This document shows positions 8,018 through 19,030 of a stretch of DNA of 64,000 bases, one piece after another. The stretch is taken from the NCBI RefSeq assembly GCF_001679785.1, contig NZ_CP016287.1, positions 1-64,000 on the forward strand. The letters run 5' to 3'. Below the pieces are notes generated by a model. That model did no database searches. It saw nothing but the letters and a program-made list of their open reading frames with translations, and was not told where the DNA came from. Positions within the stretch are counted from its first letter, which is position 1, and each line of letters begins with the position of its first letter. Source of the stretch: Rhizobium leguminosarum. Lineage in GTDB: Bacteria > Pseudomonadota > Alphaproteobacteria > Rhizobiales > Rhizobiaceae. Both the position numbers and the translations under genes were made by a program.

Positions 8018-9637
8018 TCAGGCAACGCTTGCGAGGCGGGCGTTGCGGTTTGCGGCCTGCACGTCCGGGTCGGGATCGAGGCTGGCAGCGAGAAGCGCCT
8101 GCGTATAGGGCTTCTGCGGGTTGTCGAAGACTTGCGCGACGGTGCCAAGCTCGACGACCTCGCCCTTCTGCATGACCATTACGTAATCGGCGAAATCGCG
8201 CACCAGCGGCAAGTCGTGAGCAATGAAGATGAAGGCGATGCCCATCTCCTTGCGCAGCTTGTCGAGAAGCGTGATCACCTGCGCCTGTATCGACACGTCG
8301 AGCGCTGACACGGCCTCGTCGCAGACAATCAACTGCGGTTCGAGCGCTAGTGCGCGAGCGATGGCGATACGCTGGCGCTGGCCGCCGGAGAACTGGTGCG
8401 GGTAACGCCCCATGTGCTCCAGAGAGAGGCCGACCTGACCGAGCAGTTCGCCAACGCGTTCGCGCCATTTGGCCTTGGGCAGGATTTCCGGGTGGATGAC
8501 CCAGGCCTCGGAAATCAGCTGATAGACCGTCATGCGCGGGTTGAGCGACTGCGTGGGGTCCTGAAACACCATCTGCAGGTCGCGGCGCAGCTTGAATAAG
8601 TCACCCGGCGACATGGTGAAGAGGTCTTTTCCCTTCCAATGCGCGGTGCCGCCATCCGGCTCCTCCAGGCGCAAAAGGATGCGGGCAAGCGTCGATTTTC
8701 CCGAGCCACTTTCGCCGACGACGGCGACGGTTTCACCCTGCTTGAGGTCGAAGGAAACGCCCTTAAGCGCCTCGAAGTCGCCGTAAGACTTGCGGGCGTC
8801 CTTGACGCTGAGGATCGGTTCGCCTTGTGCTTCCGGCTCGTGCATTTCGCCCTTCCCGGGGGCGGCGGCGATCAGCTTTTTCGTATAGGCGTGCTGCGGG
8901 TTGCGGTAGACGTCGCGCACCGTGCCGCTTTCGACCAACTGGCCCTTTTCCATGACGACGACGCGATCTGCGACTTCCGAGACAACGCCGAGATCGTGGG
9001 TGATGATGAGAACGCCCATTCCTGTTTCGCGCTGCAATTCCTTCAGAAGCGCTAGCACTTCCGCCTGCACGGTTACATCGAGTGCGGTGGTCGGCTCGTC
9101 TGCAATCAGCAGGTCGGGTTTCAGCGCCAGCGCCATAGCGATCATCACGCGTTGGCGCTGACCGCCGGAAAACTCGTGCGGGTATTTGTCGAGCGCCCGT
9201 TCGGGGTCCGGCAGCGCAACGCGCTTGAAAAGGCGCAACGCTTCGGCCTGTGCCTGCGTCGTGCTGATGCCGTGGGTCTTCAGCGCCTCGCGCATCTGCC
9301 AGCCGACGGTATAAACCGGGTTGAGGTGGCTGAGCGGGTCCTGAAAGATCATGGCGATGCGGCGGCCGTTCACCTCGCGGCGGGCTTCGGCGGACATTCT
9401 CAACAGATCTTTGCCGTCGAGAAGAATCTCGCCGAATGTGATCTTGCCCGGCGGCATGTCGATCAGGTTCATGATCGCCGATGACGATACCGATTTGCCC
9501 GAACCGCTCTCGCCGAGGATGGCAAGCGTTTCGCCACGGTCGAGATAGTAGGAGATGTTGCGCACGGCGTGAACGGTGCCGGTGACGGTGTGGAAGTCGA
9601 CGGAGAGGTTACGGACTTCGAGAAGATGATCAGCCAT
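8018..9637 (-). CDS. Peptide/nickel-type ABC importer ATPase, two fused ABC domains
   Basis: A 539-residue protein in which the DppD-like and DppF-like ATPases are fused, as in GsiA or YejF. Domain 1 has Walker A GESGSGKS at about 42-49, a signature FSGGQRQR and Walker [10 protein letters not shown]. Domain 2 starts at about residue 275 and repeats the set, with [17 protein letters not shown] and [12 protein letters not shown]. It powers uptake through the two permeases encoded just upstream and overlaps the DppC-like permease gene by eight bases. Despite the family name, many such systems carry oligosaccharides or sugar acids, and the neighbouring catabolic genes suggest that here. Confidence 0.93.
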   Translation of the reverse strand: MADHLLEVRNLSVDFHTVTGTVHAVRNISYYLDRGETLAILGESGSGKSVSSSAIMNLIDMPPGKITFGEILLDGKDLLRMSAEARREVNGRRIAMIFQDPLSHLNPVYTVGWQMREALKTHGISTTQAQAEALRLFKRVALPDPERALDKYPHEFSGGQRQRVMIAMALALKPDLLIADEPTTALDVTVQAEVLALLKELQRETGMGVLIITHDLGVVSEVADRVVVMEKGQLVESGTVRDVYRNPQHAYTKKLIAAAPGKGEMHEPEAQGEPILSVKDARKSYGDFEALKGVSFDLKQGETVAVVGESGSGKSTLARILLRLEEPDGGTAHWKGKDLFTMSPGDLFKLRRDLQMVFQDPTQSLNPRMTVYQLISEAWVIHPEILPKAKWRERVGELLGQVGLSLEHMGRYPHQFSGGQRQRIAIARALALEPQLIVCDEAVSALDVSIQAQVITLLDKLRKEMGIAFIFIAHDLPLVRDFADYVMVMQKGEVVELGTVAQVFDNPQKPYTQALLAASLDPDPDVQAANRNARLASVA

Positions 9638-10565
9638 TTTTCGGTCCTTTCATTTCCAGGCGCCAGCGCTGGACGGGGTCGAGCGCAATACGCAGCCAGT
9701 TGGACAGAAGGTTGAGCGAGAGCGTGGTAAGAATGATCGCCAGACCAGGCCAGAAGGACAGCCACCAGGCATTGGTGAGGTACTGGCGGCCCTGGGAGAT
9801 CATCAAGCCCCAGGTGATTTCCGGCGGCTGGATGCCGATGCCGAGGAAGGAAAGCGCGCTTTCCGCCAGCATGACATAGGCGAAATCAAGCGTGGCAAGC
9901 GTCGTCAGCGTCGGGAAGACGACGGGCAGGATGTGGCGGAAGAGAATGCGCTTGGACGATGCGTCCATGACACGGGCGGCCTGCACGAACATGCGGCTCT
10001 TGATTTCCAGAACCTCGGCTCGGGTGGTGCGCAGATAGACCGGAATACGGGTGATCGAAAGGACCAGCATCAGGTTGAGGATGGACGAGCCGAGAATATA
10101 GAGCACGATCACGGCGACCAGTAGCGACGGGAAGGACATGATGACGTCGGCAAGACGCATGATGATCTGACTGGTTCGCTCCGACGCGAAGCCGGCGATC
10201 AGGCCGAGCAGCGTGCCGACAACAGCCGAGATCAGCACGGCGCCGGCAGCGACCATGATGGTGTTCTGAGTGGCGACGATGATGCGTGGCCAGAGCGGGC
10301 GGCCCAGCGCATCGGCGCCAAGCCACATGAACCATTCGCGGCTGAAATCGAACGGCGCGAGGTTACGGCCGCGCAGGTTCTGCTTGGTGGCGAGATCATC
10401 GAGAATAGTCGGGCCGATGATCGCCATGACAATGACGAAAACGAGGAAGATGGCGGCGCAGAGCGCGAACTTGTCCGCCCACAGCATGCGCGCCATGCGT
10501 ACGAAGGCGCTTGGCTCGGCGGCGACGGTGTTGTCGGTCGTGTCGGATGGGATGGCCATGGTCAC
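9630..10565 (-). CDS. ABC importer permease, DppC type
   Basis: An inner-membrane permease of about 310 residues with an N-terminal transmembrane segment, a long periplasmic loop and five further membrane segments. It has the binding-protein-dependent transport motif (EEA-like) near RTTRAEVLEIKSRMFVQAAR and a C-terminal FLGIGIQPPEITWG block typical of DppC/OppC. The GTG at 10565 is preserved as the start because GAGGA lies seven bases before it. An ATG two codons inside (10559) is an alternative with poorer spacing. It pairs with the DppB-type permease encoded nine bases upstream. Confidence 0.91.
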   Translation of the reverse strand: MTMAIPSDTTDNTVAAEPSAFVRMARMLWADKFALCAAIFLVFVIVMAIIGPTILDDLATKQNLRGRNLAPFDFSREWFMWLGADALGRPLWPRIIVATQNTIMVAAGAVLISAVVGTLLGLIAGFASERTSQIIMRLADVIMSFPSLLVAVIVLYILGSSILNLMLVLSITRIPVYLRTTRAEVLEIKSRMFVQAARVMDASSKRILFRHILPVVFPTLTTLATLDFAYVMLAESALSFLGIGIQPPEITWGLMISQGRQYLTNAWWLSFWPGLAIILTTLSLNLLSNWLRIALDPVQRWRLEMKGPKNG

Positions 10566-10573
10566 GTCGATCC

Positions 10574-11488
10574 TCAGTAGCGGATGCGCGGATCGAGCAG
10601 AGCGTAGGCAAGGTCGATCACGAAGTTCATGAGGAAAATGGCGAAAGCTGTGACGAGGATCGCCGCCAGCACGACGTTGAAGTCACGCTGCAGGATGCTG
10701 TCGATCATCAATTTGCCGACGCCGGGGAAACCAAAGATGGTCTCGATGATGACTGCGCCGTTCAAGAGGCTGGCGGCCTGGTCGCCGATGACGGTGATGA
10801 CCGGCAGCATGGCGTTGCGCAGTGCGTGGACAAAGATGATCGACCCGGATTTGACGCCCTTGGCGCGGGCCGTCTTCACGTAAGCGGAAGAGAGCGCCGA
10901 AATCATTGAGCCGCGCACCACCTGAACGATGATGCCGAAGGGGCGTACGAACAGCACGCCGATCGGCAGGATCCAATGCGACAGCGTACCTGTGCCAGAT
11001 GTCGGCAGCCAGGACAGCTGGATGGCAAAGACCACGATCGCGACGATGGCGAGCCAGAAATCAGGGACGGAAGCGCCGATCAGCGACACCACCGAGGAAA
11101 ACCGGTCGAAGAAACCGCCGGTGCGGAAGGCGGCAAGCGAGCCGACGACGATAGCCGCGATGGTGACCAGCGTCATGGTGATGATGGCGAGCCACAGCGT
11201 CCAGATGAAGGCTTCGAGAACGACATCAAGTGCCGGCCGGGCTTTGCGCAGGCTTTCGCCGAGGTCGCCGGTCACCACATTGCCGACATACTGGCCGAAC
11301 TGCACGAGAAGCGGCTGGTCGAGTCCGTGCAGTGCACGAAACTCGGCCTTCATTTCGGCGGATGCTTCGACGGGGAGGAACAGGGAAGCCGGGTCGCCTG
11401 TCAGGCGCGACAGGAAGAAGACCATGACCAGCAGGCCGACGAGCGAGATGAGGCTGGCGAAGGCGCGCTTGCGAATGAAAGTGAGCAT
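10574..11488 (-). CDS. ABC importer permease, DppB type
   Basis: A membrane permease of about 304 residues beginning MLTFIRKRAFASL. It has the family's N-terminal helix, the DPASLFLP and LGLDQPLLVQF-like loop (here HGLDQPLLVQFGQYVG), and the motif YVKTARAKGVK for ATPase contact. The open frame extends upstream to 11746, but that would overlap the binding-protein gene by 160 bases. The ATG at 11488 is therefore the start. It forms the heterodimeric channel with the DppC-type permease. Confidence 0.91.
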   Translation of the reverse strand: MLTFIRKRAFASLISLVGLLVMVFFLSRLTGDPASLFLPVEASAEMKAEFRALHGLDQPLLVQFGQYVGNVVTGDLGESLRKARPALDVVLEAFIWTLWLAIITMTLVTIAAIVVGSLAAFRTGGFFDRFSSVVSLIGASVPDFWLAIVAIVVFAIQLSWLPTSGTGTLSHWILPIGVLFVRPFGIIVQVVRGSMISALSSAYVKTARAKGVKSGSIIFVHALRNAMLPVITVIGDQAASLLNGAVIIETIFGFPGVGKLMIDSILQRDFNVVLAAILVTAFAIFLMNFVIDLAYALLDPRIRY

Positions 11489-11514
11489 GGTGACCTCGAT
11501 CTTGCTGGAATGGA

Positions 11515-11567
11515 CGGCGGCACGACCGCCGCCCATTTCGCTTCGATTGGGGCGATTAGGGTCGCCC
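11515..11567. terminator. Two hairpins between binding-protein and permease genes
   Basis: CGGCGG (11515-11520) pairs with CCGCCG (11526-11531) across five bases. GGGCGA (11550-11555) pairs with TCGCCC (11562-11567) across six. Both fall in the 98-base gap between the binding-protein stop and the dppB-like start. They are likely attenuators or 3'-end stabilisers that favour binding-protein expression. No T run follows, so termination would be partial. Confidence 0.55.
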
Positions 11568-11586
11568 TTCAGATTATGGTCCGGGG

Positions 11587-13104
11587 TTAGTTCTTGATGC
11601 CAATCTCGGAGAGCTGCAGCATCGAGTTCGTGGCGATGCTGGGCTTGAAGTCCAGACGTTCGGACACGCGGGAATAACCGACCATGTGGAAGAGCAGGAC
11701 ATCGGCGACGAGATCGTCGTGGACATAGGCGATCAATTCCGACCACAGCTTTGCACGTTCATCACCAGTGGCGGCCGAAGCGCGGGCGATGAGATCATCG
11801 ACCTTCGGATCGGAGTAACCCGACTGGGTGCCCTTCGAGTGGTACTTGAAGAACATCGTGAAGGACGGGTCACCCTTGGAATTGTCGTGCATGGCGGCAA
11901 CGATCTGCGGACCACGACCTTCCTTGAACGGCTTCGAGTAATAGACCTCATGCTCGGCCACCTCGACGAAGCGCAGGTCGATCTTGAAGCCGACGTCCTG
12001 CAACTGTGTCTGGATGGCTTCCATGATTTCCGTCACGTTCGGGAAGTTTGCCGTGCGGGCGACAACAGTGATCGGGGTATCAACCGCAACGCCGTCAGCC
12101 TTTGCTTCTTCAAGCAGTTTCTTGGCCTGATCCGGTTCGTACGGGAAGACCTTTACGTCCGGGTTCCAGCCGAGCGTCGTCGGCGGCACCAGAGCAGTTG
12201 CCAGGACCGCGTCCTGTGGCACGAGTGTGCCGATGAAGGCCTGGCGGTCGATGGCGAGGTTCAGCGCCTTGCGGACACGGATATCATTGAGCGGCGCGAT
12301 GTTGCCATCGATGCGCAGATACACCGTTTCGCTGTCGAGATAGGAGAAGTCGGTCTTGTCGTTGGTGGCTTCGACCTGCGAGATCGACGGAGCGAGATCG
12401 GCTTCACCGGTCTGAACCATGGCGGCGCGGACGGCCGGATCGGCACGGAAGAGATAGGTGGCCTTGGTGACGGCGGGCTTCTTGCCCCAATAGTCGTCGC
12501 GCGCGTCGAGAACGATCTGCTGGCCCGGCGTCCAGTTGGACAGCTTGTAGGGGCCGGTGCCGACCGGCTCGCGGACGAACTCCAGTGGCGTGCCTTCCGG
12601 AACGATGGTGACGAGCGACAGCAACAGCGGCAGGATCGGCTGAACCGGCTCGACCTTGAAATCGATGGTGTTGTCGTCGACGACCTTCACGTCGAACTTC
12701 ATGCCGCCGAAATAACGGCGGGATTCGCAGACGTTCTTGTCACTGAAAATGCGATCGAAGCTGTATTTGACATCTTTGGCGCCAAAGGCCTTGCCGTCGG
12801 AGAATTTTACGCCCTGACGCAGCTGGAAACGCCAGGCGCCATCGCCGGTCTGTTCCCATTTTTCAGCGAGGCGGGGCATGACGCCCTGTTTACCGCGCAC
12901 ATCGAGCTCGGTCAGCGTTTCACTGACATTCTCCATGATGACGCGGCCGATATTGGAGCGCGTCGCCATGCAGGGCTCGAGCAAGTCGGCTTCTTCCGGC
13001 AGAACGATCTTGATGTCGTTCGACGCGGCCTGTGCCGGAGCGACGCCGGTACCGAGTGCAAGGACAGAGCCCAGAATGGCTCCAAATAGGCGCGAGGTTT
13101 TCAT
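11587..13104 (-). CDS. ABC importer substrate-binding protein, family 5 (DppA/OppA type)
   Basis: A 505-residue periplasmic protein with a signal peptide of about 26 residues ending at APAQAAS. Family-5 features follow: RLAEKWEQTGDGAWRFQLRQGVKFSDG near residue 80, VGTGPYKLSNWTPGQ near 180 and an RKALNLAIDRQAF block near 280. It captures the substrate for the DppBC/ATPase-type importer downstream. An AGGAG-rich ribosome site precedes the ATG at 13104. It is the first gene of a five-gene minus-strand operon ending with the DapA-like aldolase. The ligand may be a peptide, oligosaccharide or sugar acid, and sequence alone does not decide. Confidence 0.93.
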   Translation of the reverse strand: MKTSRLFGAILGSVLALGTGVAPAQAASNDIKIVLPEEADLLEPCMATRSNIGRVIMENVSETLTELDVRGKQGVMPRLAEKWEQTGDGAWRFQLRQGVKFSDGKAFGAKDVKYSFDRIFSDKNVCESRRYFGGMKFDVKVVDDNTIDFKVEPVQPILPLLLSLVTIVPEGTPLEFVREPVGTGPYKLSNWTPGQQIVLDARDDYWGKKPAVTKATYLFRADPAVRAAMVQTGEADLAPSISQVEATNDKTDFSYLDSETVYLRIDGNIAPLNDIRVRKALNLAIDRQAFIGTLVPQDAVLATALVPPTTLGWNPDVKVFPYEPDQAKKLLEEAKADGVAVDTPITVVARTANFPNVTEIMEAIQTQLQDVGFKIDLRFVEVAEHEVYYSKPFKEGRGPQIVAAMHDNSKGDPSFTMFFKYHSKGTQSGYSDPKVDDLIARASAATGDERAKLWSELIAYVHDDLVADVLLFHMVGYSRVSERLDFKPSIATNSMLQLSEIGIKN

Positions 13105-13454
13105 GTCATTCTCCTCCCTTTGGGTGCAGATCGCACCGCTTGCTGTTCATCTGGTCAATGGCCTTTCGGCAGTGCGGCCTAAAGGCATTCCTCCTTGAGG
13201 CCCTGTGCGTCGGTCGGGATGCCTCCGTCCTTTTCGTCGCATGAGCGGGCTGCCGCAGACCATCGGATTTCTGGGCAAGTTTGTCAAATTAAATATTTGG
13301 AACTATCATTTTGTACAAAATTTACTTTCATAAAACTACCTAATTTCAAATACATGCATCTATAATTTGGATCGTCAATGGCAAACGTGTGAGTTTTTAA
13401 AACTTGACAACTTTTTTATTTCGGTGATTTTCATGGGGTTAAGAGGAGACCCCG
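13105..13454. promoter_or_regulatory. AT-rich divergent control region with a 14-bp palindrome
   Basis: About 350 bases separate the minus-strand importer operon from the plus-strand sialidase-like operon. They are markedly more AT-rich than their surroundings, mainly 13285-13430. A perfect palindrome ATTTTGTACAAAAT lies at 13308-13321. Its core resembles sites of FadR-type GntR repressors, and such a gene occurs at 16917-17621. TTGACA at 13406 is a possible -35 for the plus-strand genes, but its -10 is unclear. The region presumably holds both promoters. Confidence 0.6.
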
Positions 13455-14645
13455 ATGACGCCTGAACAGATCGCGACCGTCATGACCGGCACGGTGAAAG
13501 CCGCCGGAAACGGACGACACGAGGCCATGCTGGCCTCACCGATGATCCAGAACCACGCATCCTTCCTGCACCTTGCCGTGAATGGCTCGCTGATCTGCGC
13601 TTGGTTCGGCGGCACATTGGAAGGAAAGTCGGATATCTCGATCTTTGCTTCGGTTCTGGCGGCGGGGTCAGATAGATGGGGTGAGCCGCAGCGGCTAGGT
13701 TTCGATCCTGACCATTCCGAGCAAAACCCGGTTCTGTTTGCGGCGCCCGGTGGCGGCCTGTTTCTGTTCCACACCTCGCAGCCTTCCGGCAATCAGGACG
13801 AATGCCGTATCCGCATGGCCGAGGTAAAGCGCGATGCCTCCGACCAGACAAAGCTGACAGCGAGCGAAGGGCGTTACCTCGACCTTCCGCGGGGCTGTTT
13901 CGTTCGCGCACCACTGACGATTCGCGACGATGGCGCTTGGCTTCTGCCGATCTTTCGCTGCATTCAGCGGCCGGGCCAGAAGTGGAACGGCAGCCATGAC
14001 CGCGCCGCCGTCGGCGTTTCCGAAGATGGCGGCAAGACCTGGCGTCTGGAAGATCTTGAGCATTCGACCGGCTGCGTACACATGAGTCCGGTGTCCATTG
14101 GCGACGGAAAATTTGCCGCCGTGTTCCGTCGCAGGCAGGCCGATTTCGTCTATCGCACCGAGAGCGCCGATGGCGGGCGTACGTGGTCTGTGCCGCAGGC
14201 GACCGACGTGCCCAACAACAATTCATCGATCGCCGCGATCCGCTTGAAAGATGGCCGTATCGCAATGATCTGCAACCCGATCAATGCGGATATGTCCGCA
14301 GATCGCCGCGCCTCGCTTTACGACGAGCTGGGCGAGCACGACGACCGGCCGGATGCCAACCCGGATGGCGGCTGCGTGCCGATCTGGGGCGTGCCGCGCG
14401 CACCGGTCAGCGTCTGCATTTCCGATGACGGGGCAAAGAGTTTTTCGCAACGAATCATCATCGAGGAAGGTCTGGGCACCTGCCTGTCGAACAATTCGAT
14501 CGACGGTCACAACAAGGAAATGTCCTATCCGTGGCTGCTCGAGGGAACCGACGGCAGTCTTCACATCGCCTATACTTATTACAGGCGCGCCATCAAATAC
14601 GTTCGTCTGGCGCCAGGCTGGGCCAGTGCAGTAGCCGGAGAATAA
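13455..14645 (+). CDS. Sialidase-like BNR-repeat protein
   Basis: A 396-residue six-bladed-propeller-type protein of the exo-sialidase (BNR_2) family. Two Asp-boxes are clear, SEDGGKTW (189-196) and SADGGRTW (237-244). [10 protein letters not shown] (51-60) and the QNPVLF segment (90-95) match the N-terminal blades. No signal peptide is visible, so it is probably cytoplasmic and may act on imported material. True sialidases keep an Arg triad, which I cannot verify here, so the activity may be another glycosidase, lyase or isomerase. Its stop lies two bases before the pdxA2 start, giving tight operon coupling. The ATG at 13455 follows AGAGGAG. Confidence 0.82.
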   Translation: MTPEQIATVMTGTVKAAGNGRHEAMLASPMIQNHASFLHLAVNGSLICAWFGGTLEGKSDISIFASVLAAGSDRWGEPQRLGFDPDHSEQNPVLFAAPGGGLFLFHTSQPSGNQDECRIRMAEVKRDASDQTKLTASEGRYLDLPRGCFVRAPLTIRDDGAWLLPIFRCIQRPGQKWNGSHDRAAVGVSEDGGKTWRLEDLEHSTGCVHMSPVSIGDGKFAAVFRRRQADFVYRTESADGGRTWSVPQATDVPNNNSSIAAIRLKDGRIAMICNPINADMSADRRASLYDELGEHDDRPDANPDGGCVPIWGVPRAPVSVCISDDGAKSFSQRIIIEEGLGTCLSNNSIDGHNKEMSYPWLLEGTDGSLHIAYTYYRRAIKYVRLAPGWASAVAGE

Positions 14646-14647
14646 TC

Positions 14648-15603
<956 letters not shown>

Positions 15604-15607
<4 letters not shown>

Positions 15608-16725
15608 GCAGCGTTCCCGTCATCATCCTGCATCAGCCGCAACGGCTTATCGTCGGCGCCGGAACGATCGGCGAGGTCTGCACCTGGGCCGGAGAGGTTT
15701 CCTCGACGCTCGTGATTGCCACGCCGATCACCGCGGGCTTCGTCGACCGGCTGAAACTGCCGGGCAAGGTCGCCGTGTTCGATGCCATTCCCGGCGAGCC
15801 GGAGATTGCAACGCTCGACGCTGCGCTGGCAGCGGCGCGCGCGGCAAAGCCGGATCTGGTGGTCGGTCTCGGTGGCGGTTCCGTCATGGACGTCGCCAAG
15901 CTGCTCGCTGCCCTTTGGGACAGCGAGCAGACGCTGGCCGATGTCGCCGGCTCCAACAAGGTAGCAGGACGCAGCACGCGTCTGGCGCAGATCGCCACCA
16001 CGGCCGGCACTGGCTCGGAAGCGGGCATCCGCTCGCTAATCACCGACCCGATCAAGGGCGCCAAGATTGCGGTCGAAAGCCCACATCTGATCGCCGATCT
16101 TGCCGTGCTCGACCCGGAACTCACCTATTCGGTGCCGCCGGCCGTGGCCGCTGCAACCGGCGTGGACGCCATGGCCCATTGCGTCGAGGCATTTACCAGC
16201 AAGCGCGCGCATCCGATGATCGACGGCTTTGCCCGCATGGGCTTTCGCCTCGTCGGCAAATATCTCGCCCGCGCTGTGAAGGATGGATCCGACCACGAAG
16301 CCCGCGAGGGGCTGATGCTGGCGTCCTATTACGGGGGCATCTGCCTCGGGCCGGTGAATACGGCGGCGGGCCATGCCATCGCCTATCCACTCGGCACGCT
16401 ATTGCACCTGCCACACGGGCTCGCCAATGCCATCGTGTTTCCGCACGTGCTCGCCTTCAACGAGCCAGTGGCGCAGGAAAAGACCGCAGAGGTGGCGCAG
16501 GCGCTGGGCCTCGGTCACGGTCTTTCGCAGGCGAAGCTGCGCGCAGAGGCCCTTGGTTTCTGTGCCGATCTCGGCATCGAGATGTCACTGGCGAAACACG
16601 GCGCGACCGAAGCCGACCTGCCGCGCTTTGCCGCGGATGCGCATGCCATCCGCCGCCTGATGGACAATAACCCGGCTGATATGAGCGTCGATGACGTTCT
16701 GGGAATATATCGGGCCAGCTTCTGA
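15604..16725 (+). CDS. Iron-containing alcohol dehydrogenase
   Basis: A 373-residue group III metal-dependent alcohol dehydrogenase. The NAD-binding [12 protein letters not shown] motif lies at 88-99. Metal ligands are in the [10 protein letters not shown] segment (about 190-200) and in GHAIAYPLG and [14 protein letters not shown] (about 255-280). The start overlaps the pdxA2 stop (ATGA), so the two are translationally coupled. It may oxidise a hydroxy acid or reduce an aldehyde produced in the pathway. Maleylacetate-reductase-like members have the same architecture, so the substrate stays open. It is the last gene before a good terminator. Confidence 0.9.
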
Positions 16726-16744
16726 GATGCCAGCCTTGAGGACG

Positions 16745-16774
16745 AAGGCGGTGCAGTGATGCGCCGCCTTTTTT
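16745..16774 (+). terminator. Rho-independent terminator after the dehydrogenase gene
   Basis: AAGGCGG (16745-16751) pairs with CCGCCTT (16764-16770) and runs into six T residues, 20 bases after the stop codon. It ends the plus-strand operon and separates it from the converging GntR gene. Confidence 0.85.
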
Positions 16775-16916
16775 GTTTTTGGGGAGTGGATCGTAGGGGG
16801 CTAATCTGGACGAATCGTCGAGGCCTAATCGAGGCAAGCGGTGAGCACCCCCTTGTGGTGGGGCCGAAGGGCGACGTCAGGCCAGAGGGGACCTGCCAAC
16901 AGCCTGGACAACCGCC

Positions 16917-17621
16917 CTACTGATGTGACGACTGGAACAGCCTTTCGCGCGAGCCCTTCAGATGCTCCAGCATCAAGCGTCGCGCTTCGTCCTCGTCGCG
17001 GTTGGCGATGGCTGTCGCAATCGCTTCATGTTCGGCGAACACGCGGGACAGGCCGGATGCTTCTCGTTTGATCGAGGCGCCGTGGAACTTCATGCCGACA
17101 GCAATGTGGTCCTTCAGCGCTTCCATGGCAGTGGAGAAATAGTTGTTCTGCGCGGCGCGGGCGATGGCGAGATGGAACTGGAAGTCAGCGTCCTCACGAT
17201 GCGATTGGCGGTTCGTGGCATCGCGCAGCAGTTCCAGCGCCTGACGGATCGCTTTCAGACTGTCGGCATCGTGGCGGATTGCGGCGGCCGCGGCGGCTGT
17301 TGGTTCCATCGTCAGGCGGAACTCGTAACAGTTGAGAAGGTCGGCGACATTTTCCAGCTGGCCGAAACCGAGCGGATTTCGCAGGCCGACCGAGCGGACG
17401 AAGCTGCCGGCACCGCGACGCGAATAGATCAGGCTCTGGTCCCGCAGGCGTTTCAGCGCTTCGCGGATGACCGGGCGAGAAACCTCGAATTCTGCAGCAA
17501 GATCATGTTCGGTCGGCAGGCGCTCGTCGGGCTTGTAGGCACCAGACTTGATGGCGCGCAGCATGCGTTCGAACACGATATCGGCGAGCCCCCTTCGGAC
17601 GGTTCCAGTTTCCAGTCCCAT
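16917..17621 (-). CDS. GntR-family regulator, FadR/FCD subfamily
   Basis: A 234-residue transcription factor. Residues from about 8 to 75 form the winged helix, with RLPTEHDLAAEFEVSRPVIREAL, and an all-helical FCD ligand-binding domain follows (about 95-225), including FHLAIARAAQN. FCD regulators usually bind an acid metabolite of the pathway they control, with a metal ion. It follows the DUF1537 kinase gene by three bases on the same strand. Palindromic TTGT/ACAA-type sites at 13308-13321 and 18675-18690 lie before both transcription units of this locus, which suggests one repressor for the whole set. Confidence 0.9.
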   Translation of the reverse strand: MGLETGTVRRGLADIVFERMLRAIKSGAYKPDERLPTEHDLAAEFEVSRPVIREALKRLRDQSLIYSRRGAGSFVRSVGLRNPLGFGQLENVADLLNCYEFRLTMEPTAAAAAAIRHDADSLKAIRQALELLRDATNRQSHREDADFQFHLAIARAAQNNYFSTAMEALKDHIAVGMKFHGASIKREASGLSRVFAEHEAIATAIANRDEDEARRLMLEHLKGSRERLFQSSHQ

Positions 17622-17624
17622 ATC

Positions 17625-18653
17625 TCAACCCGCCTTCCGCAGCACCATTTCTGCAATGTTCTTCAACGTGTCCGGCTGACCAAATCCGCCGGATTTGGCA
17701 ATGATGCAACGCCCATTTGCGGACGCTAGACCGAGACCCGGCAGGCATTCGCCATGCAGCCGCATTCGCGACAGCCCAAGTCGGCGCAGCACTGCTTCCG
17801 CCGTTGCTCCTCCAGACAAAAGAAGTGTACCGTCATTGCGGACAAGGTATTCTAGCACACCATCGGCCAACGCATCCGCCACGGCTTTCGGACTCACGCC
17901 TTCTGAGCCTGGCGTCGCCTGAACGAGCGTTAATTCGGCATCGGTTGCCGGGGATCCGTTGAAGATACCGTTCGGGGCTGGCAAATATTGTAAGGCCAAG
18001 TTCATGCGCAAGTGCTCGACCTGCGCAAGCGTGATCGGGTCCCGCGAGCCGATCACAAAGGTGATCCGGCCGGCCGGGATGGTTGCCGCTTGCGCCTTGG
18101 CCATCGCCGTCATTCGGCACGCGAGTGCTTCGGCAAGGCCACGCGCGCCAACCAATAGGTCTGTGCCGTCGGTTTCAGCAATCTGGAGAACGGCCTCCAT
18201 GTCAGCGGACGAACGGGTATCCGGCGCGCTGGCACGACCGGCATGCGCCCCAAGCCTGTCGGCAATGTCGATCGGCGTGGCGACACCGAAACCTGTAACT
18301 CTGCCGGCTTCGACGAAACGATCAAATTGAGGAATGGCCGGTGCAACAACGGCCCGAGAATAAGGTATTGCGTCAAGTTCGGCGGCGATATTGCCCTTGA
18401 GCCGCGAGTCGACTTTCTTGAACAACCGCGTTCCCGCCGGCAACAGAGCGACGACGGCAGCGGTAGCCGCCCGCGCTTCGTCCGGACTAATCTCGCGAGT
18501 ATCAAGGTTAATTGAAAGGACGTCGGGCGCGCGCTTCACGATGTCAGCGATAGCTTCCTGATGAAGAGCAACTTCCGTGTAGAGACCCCGGCCGGCAAAC
18601 GGCGCTGCCGAGTCTAACGCACCGGTCAGATCGTCTGCGAGGATCGCTAGCAT
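17625..18653 (-). CDS. DUF1537 four-carbon acid sugar kinase family protein
   Basis: A 342-residue protein of the DUF1537 kinase family, which phosphorylates four-carbon acid sugars such as D-threonate, L-threonate or D-erythronate at O-4. The N-terminal substrate motif ADDLTGALD (6-14) and KKVDSRLKGN (about 79-88) are present. The C-terminal ATP-binding domain shows LLLSGGATAEAV and AKSGGFG. It is shorter than the common 400-430 residues, mainly in the middle, but has no frameshift. Its product would be the substrate of PdxA2 (14648-15607). It is co-transcribed with the GntR gene. Confidence 0.87.
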   Translation of the reverse strand: MLAILADDLTGALDSAAPFAGRGLYTEVALHQEAIADIVKRAPDVLSINLDTREISPDEARAATAAVVALLPAGTRLFKKVDSRLKGNIAAELDAIPYSRAVVAPAIPQFDRFVEAGRVTGFGVATPIDIADRLGAHAGRASAPDTRSSADMEAVLQIAETDGTDLLVGARGLAEALACRMTAMAKAQAATIPAGRITFVIGSRDPITLAQVEHLRMNLALQYLPAPNGIFNGSPATDAELTLVQATPGSEGVSPKAVADALADGVLEYLVRNDGTLLLSGGATAEAVLRRLGLSRMRLHGECLPGLGLASANGRCIIAKSGGFGQPDTLKNIAEMVLRKAG

Positions 18654-18674
18654 TCACTTTGTCTCACACCATGT

Positions 18675-18690
18675 TGTAATCTTTATACAT
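18675..18690. promoter_or_regulatory. Candidate GntR operator upstream of the DUF1537 gene
   Basis: TGTAATCTTTATACAT contains TGTA and TACA arms separated by seven bases, 22 bases before the kinase start. It resembles the TTGT...ACAA palindrome at 13308-13321 and could be an autoregulatory site. The similarity is short. Confidence 0.4.
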
Positions 18691-18787
18691 ACGGCTTGCG
18701 CTTAAATGTCAACGCTTTCGGCATCGAGAATTACACATCATCGGCTTTCGCACCTGCAAATATCCATGCTCACCCTCGTACACTGGG

Positions 18788-18985
18788 TGGTTTAGTCCCT
18801 GGGTGTTATGGCGTATTCTTATCGCGATCGCAGAGGGAGTCTCTATGGGCCAATTTCTTCATGGGCAGCGCCAAGACCACGTACGTCGTTCGAGCAGGGC
18901 TACCGTTATCGGAAGCTCCCAACCGAGGCGCTTGCACGGCGATACGGCACCAACGAGAGAACCGTGAGGAATGGCGATCTCGACT
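18788..18985 (+). pseudogene. Decayed IS481-type element, left end and transposase N-terminus
   Basis: GGTTTAGTCCC at 18789 resembles the end of the intact element at 33234. About 55 bases later a start codon gives MGQFLHG, matching MGQVLHG of that transposase. After a frame change, ALARRYGTNERTVRN matches its helix-turn-helix (ALSKRYGVNQKTIAK). At least two frameshifts and a stop are present, and the catalytic core and right end are missing. It is a more diverged cousin of the intact element, not a recent copy. Confidence 0.75.
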
Positions 18986-19030
18986 AAGCGAGCTCGTCGG
19001 CGCTTCGAAATGGGCAAAGCCGTGTCGCTG

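Noticed and set aside
11686..13089. 467-codon plus-strand frame
   Set aside because: It is antisense to the family-5 binding-protein gene, with an implausible repetitive composition.
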